Of a stretch of DNA of 64,000 nt, positions 42,155 through 50,532 are shown in pieces. The position numbers and the translations under genes are program-made. The notes below the pieces were generated by a model. That model saw only the letters and a list, made by a program, of their open reading frames with translations, had not been told where the DNA came from and ran no database searches. The stretch is from Streptomyces lincolnensis (GTDB taxonomy: Bacteria; Actinomycetota; Actinomycetes; Streptomycetales; Streptomycetaceae): assembly GCF_021173675.1 (NCBI RefSeq), contig NZ_JAIHON010000013.1, positions 124,001 to 188,000 of the forward strand, read 5' to 3'. Position 1 is the stretch's first letter. Each line of letters begins with the position of its first letter.

Positions 42155-42193
42155 CTGTTTCATTTCTGGGATAACGTCCCGCACATGAAACAG
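42155..42193 (+). promoter_or_regulatory. Dyad spanning the -10 and start codon of the XRE-cupin gene
   Basis: CTGTTTCAT (42155-42163) and ATGAAACAG (42185-42193) are perfect inverted arms; the right arm is the first nine bases of the gene. Between them lies GATAAC (42170-42175), a likely -10, inside a smaller dyad GGGA-TAACG-TCCC. A bound protein would cover the promoter and the leaderless start. Confidence 0.65.
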
Positions 42194-42781
42194 GACCTTG
42201 GAGAGGGCCCTCCGGCAGCCGCCCCCGACCCCGTCGACACCCGCCTCGGTGTCCGACTCGCCGAACTCCGGGCCGAACACGGCTGGTCCCTGGGCGAGTT
42301 GGCGGAGCGCAGCGGGATCAGCAAGTCCACCCTGTCCCGGGCCGAGCGGGCCGAGATCAGCCCCACCGCCGCACTCCTGAACCGGCTGTGCCATGTCTAC
42401 GGACGGACCATGTCCCAGCTGCTCAGCGAGGTCGAGGACGAGCCGGCCCTGCTGGTGCGGGGTGCCGACCAGCAGGTGTGGGAGGACCGGGCCTCCGGGT
42501 TCGTACGGCGGTCGGTGTCGCCGCCGCATCCGGGGCTGCGCGGTGAACTGGTGGAGGGCAGGCTCGCCGCGGGCGCCGACCTCGCCTACGACCGGCCGCC
42601 CGTACCCGGTCTGGAACAGCACATCTGGGTGCTGGCCGGGGCGCTCGCCGTGACGGCACAGGATGTCGAGCACCACCTCGGCAGCGGCGACTGTCTGCGG
42701 ATGCGGGTGTGGGGCCCGACGCGCTTCCGGTGCGCGGGCGAGGAAGAGGCGCGCTATGTGCTGGCGGTGGTGCGGCCGTGA
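42185..42781 (+). CDS. XRE-family regulator with cupin domain
   Basis: Regulator of 198 residues with an N-terminal helix-turn-helix (LAELRAEHGWSLGELAERSGISKSTLSRAERAEISPTAALLNRL) and a C-terminal cupin-like domain (VPGLEQHIWVLAGALAVTAQD ... SGDCLRMRVWGPTRF). No ribosome-binding site precedes ATG 42185; the overlapping dyad and -10 suggest a leaderless, autoregulated message. It overlaps the GNAT gene (GTGA). Similar regulator-acetyltransferase pairs are common in actinomycetes. Confidence 0.9.
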   Translation: MKQDLGEGPPAAAPDPVDTRLGVRLAELRAEHGWSLGELAERSGISKSTLSRAERAEISPTAALLNRLCHVYGRTMSQLLSEVEDEPALLVRGADQQVWEDRASGFVRRSVSPPHPGLRGELVEGRLAAGADLAYDRPPVPGLEQHIWVLAGALAVTAQDVEHHLGSGDCLRMRVWGPTRFRCAGEEEARYVLAVVRP

Positions 42782-43347
42782 TCGCGACGCCGATGGACGA
42801 GGCCCGACTGACGGCGAACGTGGAGGAGTTGGCCGACCTGCTGATCGACACGGTCGACTCGGGCGCCTCGATCGGGTTCCTCGCACCGCTCGACCGCGCG
42901 CGGGCCGTCGCCTGGTGGAAGGAGCGTGCCGCCGCGGTGACCGCCGGAGAGCTCGCCGTGTGGACGGCGCGTGTCGAGGGCCGGACCGTCGGCACCGTCA
43001 GCCTCTCCTTCCCCGACAAACCCAACAGCCGCCATCGCGCCGAACTGGTCAAGCTGATGGTGCACCGGGACGCGCGCGGGCAGGGCCTCGGGCGCGCCCT
43101 CCTGACCACCGCCGAGCGGGCGGCCGCCGAGGCCGGCATCACCCTCCTCCACCTGGACACCGAGACCGACAGCCCCGCCGAACGCCTCTACCGCTCGACC
43201 GGCTGGACCCGGGCCGGGGTGATCCCCGACTACGCGGCGGACCCGTCCGGGGTGCTGCGGCCCACGACGCTCTACTACAAGCGGGTGGGCGCGGGCTCGG
43301 ACGAGCGGGAGACGGGCGTGGAGGAGGAGGCGGAGGCGACCGCGTAG
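42778..43347 (+). CDS. GNAT-family N-acetyltransferase
   Basis: Acetyl-CoA-dependent acetyltransferase of 189 residues. Motif A is LMVHRDARGQGLGRALLTTAE, with the Q/RxxGxG/A pyrophosphate loop, and VSLSFPDKPNSRHRAELVKLM is the preceding strand. GTG 42778 overlaps the upstream stop by 4 bp, so it is coupled to the XRE-cupin gene. The C-terminal 15 residues are acidic (ERETGVEEEAEATA). Substrate unknown; a small amine or antibiotic-like compound is possible. Confidence 0.9.
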   Translation: MIATPMDEARLTANVEELADLLIDTVDSGASIGFLAPLDRARAVAWWKERAAAVTAGELAVWTARVEGRTVGTVSLSFPDKPNSRHRAELVKLMVHRDARGQGLGRALLTTAERAAAEAGITLLHLDTETDSPAERLYRSTGWTRAGVIPDYAADPSGVLRPTTLYYKRVGAGSDERETGVEEEAEATA

Positions 43348-43427
43348 AACCGGAGGCGGCAGCGGGAGAACCGGCAAAAAACGCTCTCACCAGGTGATTG
43401 TCAGTGCCATTGGCTACGGTGCCTGTC

Positions 43428-43787
43428 ATGCCGGACGCCGAAGACGTACGCCGTATCGCCCTGTCCCTGCCGGACACGACGGAGAAGATCGCCTGGAACA
43501 TGCCCACGTTCCGGGTCGCGGGGAAGATGTTCGCCACGCTGCCCGAGGACGAGACCTCCATCGCCGTGCGCTGCCCCAAGGAGGAGCGCGACGAACTGGT
43601 GCTGGCCGAGCCGCGCAAGTTCTGGATCGCCGACCACGAGGCACAGTTCGCCTGGGTGCGGGCCCGGCTGTCCGCTCTGGAGGACGAGGGTGAGCTGCGG
43701 GACATCCTCGCCGACTCCTGGCGCCAGGCAGCCCCGCCGAGCCTCCTCGACGCCCACCCCGGGCTGGGGATGCCGGCCGCGGACTGA
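43428..43787 (+). CDS. MmcQ/YjbR-family protein
   Basis: Small protein of 119 residues with the YjbR (CyaY-like fold) pattern: AEDVRRIALSLPDTTEKIAWNMPTFRVAGKMFATL, then DETSIAVRCPKEERDELVLAEPRKFWIADH, and a C-terminal SWRQAAPPSLLDAHPG. ATG 43428 is the usual family start; a TTG at 43398 would add ten residues. Function unknown, sometimes called DNA-binding. Followed by tRNA-Pro 100 bp later. Confidence 0.88.
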   Translation: MPDAEDVRRIALSLPDTTEKIAWNMPTFRVAGKMFATLPEDETSIAVRCPKEERDELVLAEPRKFWIADHEAQFAWVRARLSALEDEGELRDILADSWRQAAPPSLLDAHPGLGMPAAD

Positions 43788-43887
43788 GGTCCTGCCCGTC
43801 CGGAGAAACGGATGCGCGACCACCGAGCCGAGTGCGGTATTGTTTCCTTGCGCGTTCGGCCAGGGGAAACCCCAGGTCAGACCGCAT

Positions 43888-43961
<74 letters not shown>

Positions 43962-43968
43962 CAACGCG

Positions 43969-44012
43969 AAGGGTCTTCGCGGGCGAGAGCCCGCGGGGCC
44001 CTTCTTCGTTTT
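43969..44012 (+). terminator. Intrinsic terminator of tRNA-Pro
   Basis: AAGGG...CGCGGGC-GAGA-GCCCGCG...CCCTT gives a stem of about 15 bp with a tetraloop, then CTTCGTTTT as a T-rich tail, just after the tRNA. Confidence 0.85.
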
Positions 44013-44038
44013 GGGACGGCGTCTCGGGACGGCGTTTC
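44013..44038 (+). repeat. 13-bp tandem repeat after tRNA-Pro
   Basis: GGGACGGCGTCTC (44013-44025) and GGGACGGCGTTTC (44026-44038), followed by a third degraded GGGACGACGG. It lies between the tRNA terminator and the TetR gene. Confidence 0.7.
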
Positions 44039-44111
44039 GGGACGACGGTCGTCAAGCTCTTCGCCTACGCCAGGTACGGCTGGTCATGGGTGATCTGCGC
44101 GGTGACCGGGC

Positions 44112-44855
44112 TCAGTCCGATTCGGTGAAGCGGTCGAGCAGTGCGTCGAGGCCGACTGCGAGGCCCTCGGGTCCGCCCTGGGTGGCGAGTGCGGGGGCGA
44201 TTTCCCTGAGGGTGGGCAGTTCTTGGGGTGGCATGCGGTGCAGTCCGAGGCGGAAGGCGGGGTCGGGCTCGTCGGCGTTGTCCACCATGGGCCGCAGTTC
44301 CGTGGAGACGTAGCCGAGGAGCCACGCGGTGAAGGCGCGGAACGCGGCGCAGGTGCGGGTCTCGTCCAGGCCGGCGTCGCGGAGGAGTGCGAGTACGCGC
44401 TCGTGATCCTTGAGGACGGCGAGGGGGCGCTGGGCGAGGGGGACCGCCAGCATGCGCGTGGTGAGCAGCGGGACTGCCTGGGGGTGGGTGAGGCAGACGT
44501 CGTAGGTCGCCCTGGCGATGCGGTGGAGTCCGCCGCGCCAGGCGGGCCGCCCGTCGCCCGGACCCGGCTCGGCGGCCAGCCGCTCCTCGAGTTCGAGGTA
44601 GAGGGCCTCGACCAGGCCGTCCAGCAGGCCGTCCTTGCCTTCGGCGTACCGGTAGAGCGCCATCGCCTCCACGCCCAGCTCGGCGCCGAGCTTGCGCATG
44701 CTCAGCGCCGACAGGCCCTCCCGGTCGACCAGTGCGAGGGCGCTGGCCAGGACGCGTTCCCGGCTAAGTCGCCCGTAACGGCCACGGTCGCTGGCGCGGC
44801 GTGCCGGGGTCGATCCGGTGCCCCTGGCCCGCTCTTTCGCCTCTTCCTTGGCCAT
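44112..44855 (-). CDS. TetR-family regulator (TetR_C type), likely regulator of the polysaccharide locus
   Basis: Repressor-type regulator of 247 residues. After a charged N-terminal extension of about 30 residues, the helix-turn-helix is RVLASALALVDREGLSALSMRKLGAELGVEAMALYRYAEGKDGLLDGLVE, the pattern of the TetR/OtrR-like group with the TetR_C ligand domain. ATG 44855 has GGAGG five bases upstream. It is divergent from the aminotransferase fusion gene, and the shared gap holds a 20-bp operator found three times in the locus. On the minus strand CTTACA-17-TATAAA (44935-44907) can serve as its own promoter next to the same operator, so it probably regulates itself too. Ligand unknown. Confidence 0.88.
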   Translation of the reverse strand: MAKEEAKERARGTGSTPARRASDRGRYGRLSRERVLASALALVDREGLSALSMRKLGAELGVEAMALYRYAEGKDGLLDGLVEALYLELEERLAAEPGPGDGRPAWRGGLHRIARATYDVCLTHPQAVPLLTTRMLAVPLAQRPLAVLKDHERVLALLRDAGLDETRTCAAFRAFTAWLLGYVSTELRPMVDNADEPDPAFRLGLHRMPPQELPTLREIAPALATQGGPEGLAVGLDALLDRFTESD

Positions 44856-44901
44856 GCCCGCCTCCAGAGGTCGGCTCGCGCCATGTCCGGGTTGTCCCGT
44901 G

Positions 44902-44954
44902 TTGACTTTATACGGGAGCGGGCTCAATGTGTAAGTATACGGCGTAAATATACG
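44902..44954 (+). promoter_or_regulatory. Promoter-operator module A, ahead of the aminotransferase fusion
   Basis: TTGACT (44902-44907), 17 bp, CAATGT (44925-44930), 4 bp, then the operator GTATACGGCGTAAATATACG (44935-44954), with inverted ends GTATA/TATAC. Same layout and spacing as modules B and C. The -10 is poor, but the spacing is conserved. An overlapping minus-strand promoter serves tetR. Confidence 0.75.
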
Positions 44955-45036
44955 ACATCGGAACGCCGAAACACCGGAGCCACGGCAGCGTCGTCCCCCC
45001 GTCGTCCCCCCGAGCGAGCCCACACCGGAGCGAGAA

Positions 45037-47895
45037 ATGACAGTCCATCGCCTCCGACCCCGGCGGGAACCCGTCGACCGCCCCCGGCCCGCCCTGAACG
45101 CCGTGTCCAGCGCCGACGCCCTCCCCGCGGGCCGCGCGGACGCGAAGGACGTGCCCTTCGCCGTGACCCGGATCAGCCCGGAGGCGCGCGGAGCGGCAGC
45201 GCGGGTGTTCGCCTCGGGGTGGGTCACCACCGGCCCCGAGACGGAGCGCTTCGAGAACGAGTTCGCGGGATATGTCGGGGCCGAGCACGCGGTCGGGGTG
45301 AGTTCGTGCGCGGCGGCGCTCGAACTGGCGCTGCGCGCACTGCGGCTGCCCCCCGGCGGGACCGTGCTGATCCCGGCCGTGACCTTCTGCGGTGCGGCCC
45401 AGGCGGTCCTGCACGCCGGACTGCGGCCCGTACTGGTCGACGTCGATCCACGCACCGCGATCCCCACCGCGGCCACCGTGGCCCACGCTGCCAGGGCCTG
45501 CGGATGCCCCCGGGCGATGATGGTCCTGCACTACGCCGGCGCCCCGGCACCGGTGGCCGAACTGGCTCGGGCGGCGCGGCTGCCCCTGACGCACGTCATC
45601 GAGGACGCCGCGCACGCGCTCGGCACCTCCGTGGGCGACCGGCGGGTGGGAAGCCTGTCGAGAGCGACCTGTTTCAGCTTCTACGCCACCAAGAACCTGC
45701 CCATCGGCGAGGGCGGCATGGTCACCACCGACGACGCCGCACTCGCCGGGCTGGTCCGCCGTGGCCGGCTGCACGGCATGTCCGCCGACGCCTGGGCGCG
45801 CGACCTGCCGGGCGGCAGCTGGCGGTACACCGTCGACGAGGCCGGCCTCAAGGCGAACATGACCGACGTACAGGCCGCCGTCGGGCGGGCTCAGCTCCGG
45901 TACCTCGATGAGTGGCAGCGGCGTCGACACGCCCTGGCCGCGCGCTACGACGCGGCCCTCGGCCAACTGCCCGGGCTCGCCCCGCTGGAGCCCGCCACCG
46001 CGGGGCGCCACGCCCGCCACCTCTACGTGGTGCGTGTCCTGCCGGAGCACGGGACCGACCGTGACGAACTGATCTCGCGGCTCGCCGAGCGCGGCATCGG
46101 CACCTCGGTCCACTTCATCCCGCTGCACCACATGCCGTACTTCCGGCGCACCGCGCTCATCCCGCCGAGCGGCCTGCCCGGCGCCGACGCGCTCTTCCCC
46201 CAGCTGCTGTCCCTGCCCCTCTACCCGGACCTCACCGAGCAGGCCGTCGACCGCGTCTGCGAGGAGCTGACCCGGCTCGGGTCCGTCGCGAAGCGCACGT
46301 CGTCCGCCCTAAGCACGGCCACGCTGATGGACGGCGCCGGCCAAGCGGGGCCGCCCCGACCGGACTCCGGTCCACGGCACTCCGATCTACGGCACTCGGG
46401 TGCGCGACATCCCGCCCCGCCGACGCGGCGGCCCACCGGACTGCGCACGCTCGTCATAGGCGCCGGGGAAGCCGGGCAGGCGCTCGCCCGGGATCTCGCG
46501 CACACCCCACAGTTCGGGCTCGACCCCGTGGGCTTCCTGGACGACGACGAGGTCAAGCGCAAGGCCCGCGTCATCGGTGACCTGCCCGTACTCGGAGGGC
46601 TCGACGACACCGGGCCGGTCGTCTCCGCCCACCGGGTCGAAGCGGTGGTCGTGGCCATCCCCGGCCTCGCCGCGGACCGCTTCCGCCGCGTGACGCGAGC
46701 CGCGGAGGCCGCGGGGACGTGCGTGCGCTACCTGCCGTCCTTCATCGCCGCCCTCCGACGCGACGTGGTGGGCAGCGACATGCGGGCGATGGACGTGCAC
46801 GCGCTGATCGGGCGCGCCGAGATGCATGTGGTGAGCCCCGAAGCGGGCGCCACGGTCGCCGGCCGCCGGGTCCTGGTGACCGGCGCCGGCGGCTCGATCG
46901 GCAGCGAACTGTGCCGTCAGGTGCGCGCCTTCGGCCCGCGCCGTCTGTTCCTGCTCGACCACGACGAATCGAACCTGCACCAGCTCGAACTGGGGCTCTA
47001 CGGCGACTCCCTGCACGTCGACGACGTGGTGATCTCGGACATCCGGGACCGCTCCCGGATCGACCAGATCTTCCGCGAACTGCGTCCGGACGTCGTCTTC
47101 CACGCGGCCGCCCACAAGCACCTGCCGCTTCTCGAACTGCACCCGTGCGAAGCCGTGAAGACGAACGTCCGCGGCACCGAGAACCTGGTCCGTGCCGCGG
47201 CGGCGGCCGGCACCAGCCGGTTCGTGCTGATCTCCACCGACAAGGCCGCCGACCCGGTGTCCGTACTCGGTGCCACCAAGCGGCTGGCGGAGCTCATCGT
47301 GCAGCAGGCCCAGCTGGACGCCCCGCCCGGCACCGTGTTCAGTGCCGTCCGGTTCGGCAACGTACTCGGCAGCCGCGGCTCGCTGCTGTCGGTCCTGGCG
47401 GAGCAGGTCGGCTCGGGCGCCCAGGTGACCGTCACCCATCCGGACGCGACCCGGTTCTTCATGACCGTCGAGGAGGCGGTCGGGCTGGTCCTGGAAGCGG
47501 GGCGCATGGCACGGGGCGGCGAGGTGCTGGTCCTCGACATGGGCCGCCCCGTGCGGATCGTCGACCTGGTCCGCGAGTACGCCCGCGCCGTGCACGTGCC
47601 CGACGTGGACATCCGCTTCACCGGCCTGCGCCCCGGCGAGAAACTCAACGAGACGCTCTTCGCGGAGCAGGAGCGCCTCGCCCGCACCTCGCACGCACGC
47701 ATCCTCGCCGCGACCCCTGTCACCGCCTCGGCAGCGCCGATCAGCCTGCTCCCCGCCCTGTACGACGTCTCCGAGCGCAACGACACCGTCGGGGTCCGCC
47801 GGATCCTCGCCGACCTGCTCCCGGGCTTCCCGGCGCTCCCGTCCGCCGATCAGCGGCACGCCGGACTGGCCGACCCGTACCCGGACGGCTTCTGA
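45037..47895 (+). CDS. Fusion of a PglE-like aminotransferase and a PglF-like NDP-sugar 4,6-dehydratase
   Basis: A 952-residue protein with two enzymes. Residues about 30-430 form a DegT/DnrJ/EryC1 PLP aminotransferase with VEYP-like substrate part, VIEDAAHALG (PLP-ring Asp) and the Schiff-base Lys in SFYATKNLPIGEGGM (Lys near residue 219). After a low-complexity His/Arg/Pro linker (about 430-465), a first Rossmann motif GAGEAGQAL (about 475) and a second, VTGAGGSIGSELCRQ (about 616), belong to the CapD/PglF type; STDKAADPVSVLGATK (about 733) carries the active-site region. Together they would turn UDP-GlcNAc into a 4-amino-4,6-dideoxy sugar. First gene of the locus, controlled by module A; it overlaps the LCP gene (TGATG). 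Confidence 0.9.
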   Translation: MTVHRLRPRREPVDRPRPALNAVSSADALPAGRADAKDVPFAVTRISPEARGAAARVFASGWVTTGPETERFENEFAGYVGAEHAVGVSSCAAALELALRALRLPPGGTVLIPAVTFCGAAQAVLHAGLRPVLVDVDPRTAIPTAATVAHAARACGCPRAMMVLHYAGAPAPVAELARAARLPLTHVIEDAAHALGTSVGDRRVGSLSRATCFSFYATKNLPIGEGGMVTTDDAALAGLVRRGRLHGMSADAWARDLPGGSWRYTVDEAGLKANMTDVQAAVGRAQLRYLDEWQRRRHALAARYDAALGQLPGLAPLEPATAGRHARHLYVVRVLPEHGTDRDELISRLAERGIGTSVHFIPLHHMPYFRRTALIPPSGLPGADALFPQLLSLPLYPDLTEQAVDRVCEELTRLGSVAKRTSSALSTATLMDGAGQAGPPRPDSGPRHSDLRHSGARHPAPPTRRPTGLRTLVIGAGEAGQALARDLAHTPQFGLDPVGFLDDDEVKRKARVIGDLPVLGGLDDTGPVVSAHRVEAVVVAIPGLAADRFRRVTRAAEAAGTCVRYLPSFIAALRRDVVGSDMRAMDVHALIGRAEMHVVSPEAGATVAGRRVLVTGAGGSIGSELCRQVRAFGPRRLFLLDHDESNLHQLELGLYGDSLHVDDVVISDIRDRSRIDQIFRELRPDVVFHAAAHKHLPLLELHPCEAVKTNVRGTENLVRAAAAAGTSRFVLISTDKAADPVSVLGATKRLAELIVQQAQLDAPPGTVFSAVRFGNVLGSRGSLLSVLAEQVGSGAQVTVTHPDATRFFMTVEEAVGLVLEAGRMARGGEVLVLDMGRPVRIVDLVREYARAVHVPDVDIRFTGLRPGEKLNETLFAEQERLARTSHARILAATPVTASAAPISLLPALYDVSERNDTVGVRRILADLLPGFPALPSADQRHAGLADPYPDGF

Positions 47896-48914
47896 TGTCC
47901 GCGCACCGCGAGTGGCCGGGCTGGGAGCCGCGACAGAGCGTCCGGCACCGCCGCCGGCTCCTGGCCAGAGTGCTGGTCCTCGGGCTCGTCATCCTCCTCG
48001 TTCTCCTGGGGTTCGGCGCCGGCGGCCTGTGGTGGGCCACCGATCACTACGGCGACCAGGTCGCCCGGATACCCCATGCCTTCCCCGAGGGTCCGCGACC
48101 CGAGAAGACCGAGGGAACGACCTTCCTGCTGGCCGGCGTCGACAGCCGCTCGAAGACCCCGACCACCGGGAAGGACGCGACAGCCGCGCTGTGGAAGTAC
48201 GGCGCCCAGCGCAGCGACACGCTGATGCTGGTCCATCTCGGTCCCGACGACCGCACGGCATCCGCGGTGTCGATCCCCCGCGACAGCTGGGTGCCCGTCC
48301 CCGGGCACGGCCACGCGAAGATCAACGCCGCGTTCTCCTGGGGCGGCCCGGCCCTCCTCGTCCAGACGGTCGAACAGCTCACCGCCGTGCGGATCGACCA
48401 CTTCGCCGTCATCGACTGGCACGGCTTCCGGTCGCTCACCGACGCGGTCGGGGGTGTGCGGATCATGGTCCACGAGGATGCGTACGACCCGGAGCAGCGG
48501 CGGCACTTCACCGCGGGCACCCACACCATGAACGGCACCGAGGCGCTCGCCTACGTCCGTCAGCGCCACGGACTCCCCGGCGGTGAACTGGACCGGATCA
48601 AGCGCCAACAGCAGTACCTGCGCAGCCTCGTCGGTGAGATCCGCGCCAGCGCCACCAGTCCTCTGAGGATTCCCCGAACGCTCGACGCCCTCACCCACGC
48701 GGCCAGCGTGGACGACCAGTTCTCCAACGCCGACCTGCGCGGCCTGGTGCTCGGCCTGCGCCATCTGAACGCCGCGGATGTCTCCTTCGCCACCGCACCG
48801 ATCGTCCGGTCGGACCTGATCGACCGGCAGTACGTGCTGATCCTCGACCGGAGCGGGCTGCGCACGCTCTGCCGGAGCATGACGACCGGCCATCCGCCCG
48901 GCACCGGAAAGTGA
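47895..48914 (+). CDS. LytR-CpsA-Psr (LCP) family glycopolymer ligase
   Basis: Membrane-anchored phosphotransferase of 339 residues that joins a lipid-linked glycopolymer to peptidoglycan. A cytoplasmic tail is followed by one helix (residues about 25-50), then the extracellular LCP domain with FLLAGVDSRS, SDTLMLVHL, SIPRDSWVPV, KINAAFSWGG and YVRQRHGLPGGELDRIKRQQQYL, including the conserved Arg and Asp residues. The start overlaps the previous gene (TGATG). Its presence suggests the polymer is attached to the cell wall. Confidence 0.93.
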   Translation: MSAHREWPGWEPRQSVRHRRRLLARVLVLGLVILLVLLGFGAGGLWWATDHYGDQVARIPHAFPEGPRPEKTEGTTFLLAGVDSRSKTPTTGKDATAALWKYGAQRSDTLMLVHLGPDDRTASAVSIPRDSWVPVPGHGHAKINAAFSWGGPALLVQTVEQLTAVRIDHFAVIDWHGFRSLTDAVGGVRIMVHEDAYDPEQRRHFTAGTHTMNGTEALAYVRQRHGLPGGELDRIKRQQQYLRSLVGEIRASATSPLRIPRTLDALTHAASVDDQFSNADLRGLVLGLRHLNAADVSFATAPIVRSDLIDRQYVLILDRSGLRTLCRSMTTGHPPGTGK

Positions 48915-48923
48915 GGCGGGCCC

Positions 48924-50519
48924 GTGCGCCTCAGCCGTCAGGCGCTGCGACCTTTCCGTCCAGCGGCCGCACCGGAGACAGCCGGGCGGACCGGACCGGC
49001 CGACCCGCACGGCACCACGCCCGGCGCACCGGCACGGCGCCTCTTCCCGGGCATGGGCTTCAGCGCGCTGGCACAGATCGCCCCCCTGCTCACCAACCTG
49101 GCACTCACGCCCTACCTGATCCACCACCTGGGGCTCGACCGCTTCGGCGTGTGGTCACTGATCCTGGTGTTCCTGGCCACACTCTCCGTGCTGGACGGCG
49201 GCATCGGCGCCTCGCTGGCCCGCTTTCACGCCTACCACGGAGCCCGCGGCGACAAGGACGGCAGCGGCCGGCTGGTCGTCGGCTCGCTCGCGGTCTTCGT
49301 CGCACTCGGCGGGCTCGTCACCGGGCTTGGCGCGCTCCTCGCCCCCGTCCTCGTCTCGTCGCTCGACATAGCGCCGCATCTGAGGGAAGAGGCCCACCAC
49401 CTGCTGATGGCCCTCGGCCCCCTGCTCACCCTCGCCCTGGCCGCCAACTCCGCCATCGCGCTGCTGCAGGCCAACGCCCGCTTCGCGAGCCTCGCGGCCG
49501 TCAGCGGCGGGTCCTGTCTGGTCTACGGCGCGGCCGTGGTGACGATGATCGACAACGGCACCGACCTCACGCTGCTCGCCCTGCTCACCGCGGGCCGGTA
49601 TCTCCTCACCACGGTCGGCGGTCTGGCGGTCGGGAAACGGCACATCCGCATCCGGCGCCCCCTGCTGCCGCTGCGGGAGGAGCGCCGCGAGTTCACCGGC
49701 TACGCCTCCCGGATGCAACTGGCGGGGTTCACCGTCTTCCTCAACGGAGAGGTCGACGCCGTGGTGATCGCCGCGCTGCTGCCGGTGCGCTACGTCGGGA
49801 TCTTCGCCGCCGGCTACCAGGCGGCCACCGCTCTGCGCAGCCTGCCGCTGTACGCGTTCCCCCCGATCCTGACCAGGATGACCCACGTCTACGTGGGCCA
49901 CGGACTCCCCGGCGCGGTGCGGGAGTTCCACACCCTGCAGTTCCGCTGGCTGCCGGCCGTGCTGATCTACGGGGCGGCGACGACCGCGGCGGTGAGCCTG
50001 GCGGTACAGGTGTGGCTGGGCCCCGAGTTGGCGCTCAGCGGAGCGGTGGCCGCCGTCCTGCTGGCCGGATACGTGGTGCAGGTGGCCTTCACCGGGATGC
50101 GCACCTGCCTCGTCCGGGCCATCGGCCGCCCCGGACTGGAGACGCGCTACTCCTGGTGTACGACAGCTGTGAACCTCGTCCTCACAGTGCCGCTGACCAT
50201 CGCGTTCGGGGTCGTCGGCGTCGTCCTGGCCACCTCGCTCGGGCTCGTGGCCGGCTCCCTGTACTTCGTCGTCCTGTGCCGACGACTGGCCGGCCTGCGC
50301 GAACAGCGCCTGCCGAGACGGTGGGTGCCGGCCACCGCGCTGGCCGTGACCACAGCCGTCGTCGGGGACCTGCTGGTTCTGCGGCTGGGATGGCACGGCG
50401 CGCTGCCGCTGCTGCTGGCCGGCCTGCCGGTGGCCGCGGGCCTGACCCTCGCCTGGCTGCTCATCGGCCGCGAACTCGTCAGCAGTCACCGCACCCGGGC
50501 GCACCGCACGCCCGCCTGA
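48924..50519 (+). CDS. Polysaccharide flippase, Wzx/MATE-like
   Basis: Multi-pass membrane protein of 531 residues with about 12-14 hydrophobic segments. The N-terminal FSALAQIAPLLTNLALTPYLIHHLGLDRFGVWSLILVFLATLSVLDGGIG is typical of oligosaccharide-repeat-unit flippases of the MOP superfamily. GTG 48924 has GAGG seven bases upstream. Expected to flip the lipid-linked repeat unit to the outside. Follows the LCP gene by 9 bp and precedes a glycosyltransferase gene by 13 bp. Confidence 0.9.
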   Translation: MRLSRQALRPFRPAAAPETAGRTGPADPHGTTPGAPARRLFPGMGFSALAQIAPLLTNLALTPYLIHHLGLDRFGVWSLILVFLATLSVLDGGIGASLARFHAYHGARGDKDGSGRLVVGSLAVFVALGGLVTGLGALLAPVLVSSLDIAPHLREEAHHLLMALGPLLTLALAANSAIALLQANARFASLAAVSGGSCLVYGAAVVTMIDNGTDLTLLALLTAGRYLLTTVGGLAVGKRHIRIRRPLLPLREERREFTGYASRMQLAGFTVFLNGEVDAVVIAALLPVRYVGIFAAGYQAATALRSLPLYAFPPILTRMTHVYVGHGLPGAVREFHTLQFRWLPAVLIYGAATTAAVSLAVQVWLGPELALSGAVAAVLLAGYVVQVAFTGMRTCLVRAIGRPGLETRYSWCTTAVNLVLTVPLTIAFGVVGVVLATSLGLVAGSLYFVVLCRRLAGLREQRLPRRWVPATALAVTTAVVGDLLVLRLGWHGALPLLLAGLPVAAGLTLAWLLIGRELVSSHRTRAHRTPA

Positions 50520-50532
50520 GGAAGGAGACATC

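Noticed and set aside
44989..45011. Direct repeat GTCGTCCCCCC twice, upstream of the aminotransferase fusion
   Set aside because: Only two short GC-rich copies in the leader; no symmetrical or spaced structure suggesting an operator.
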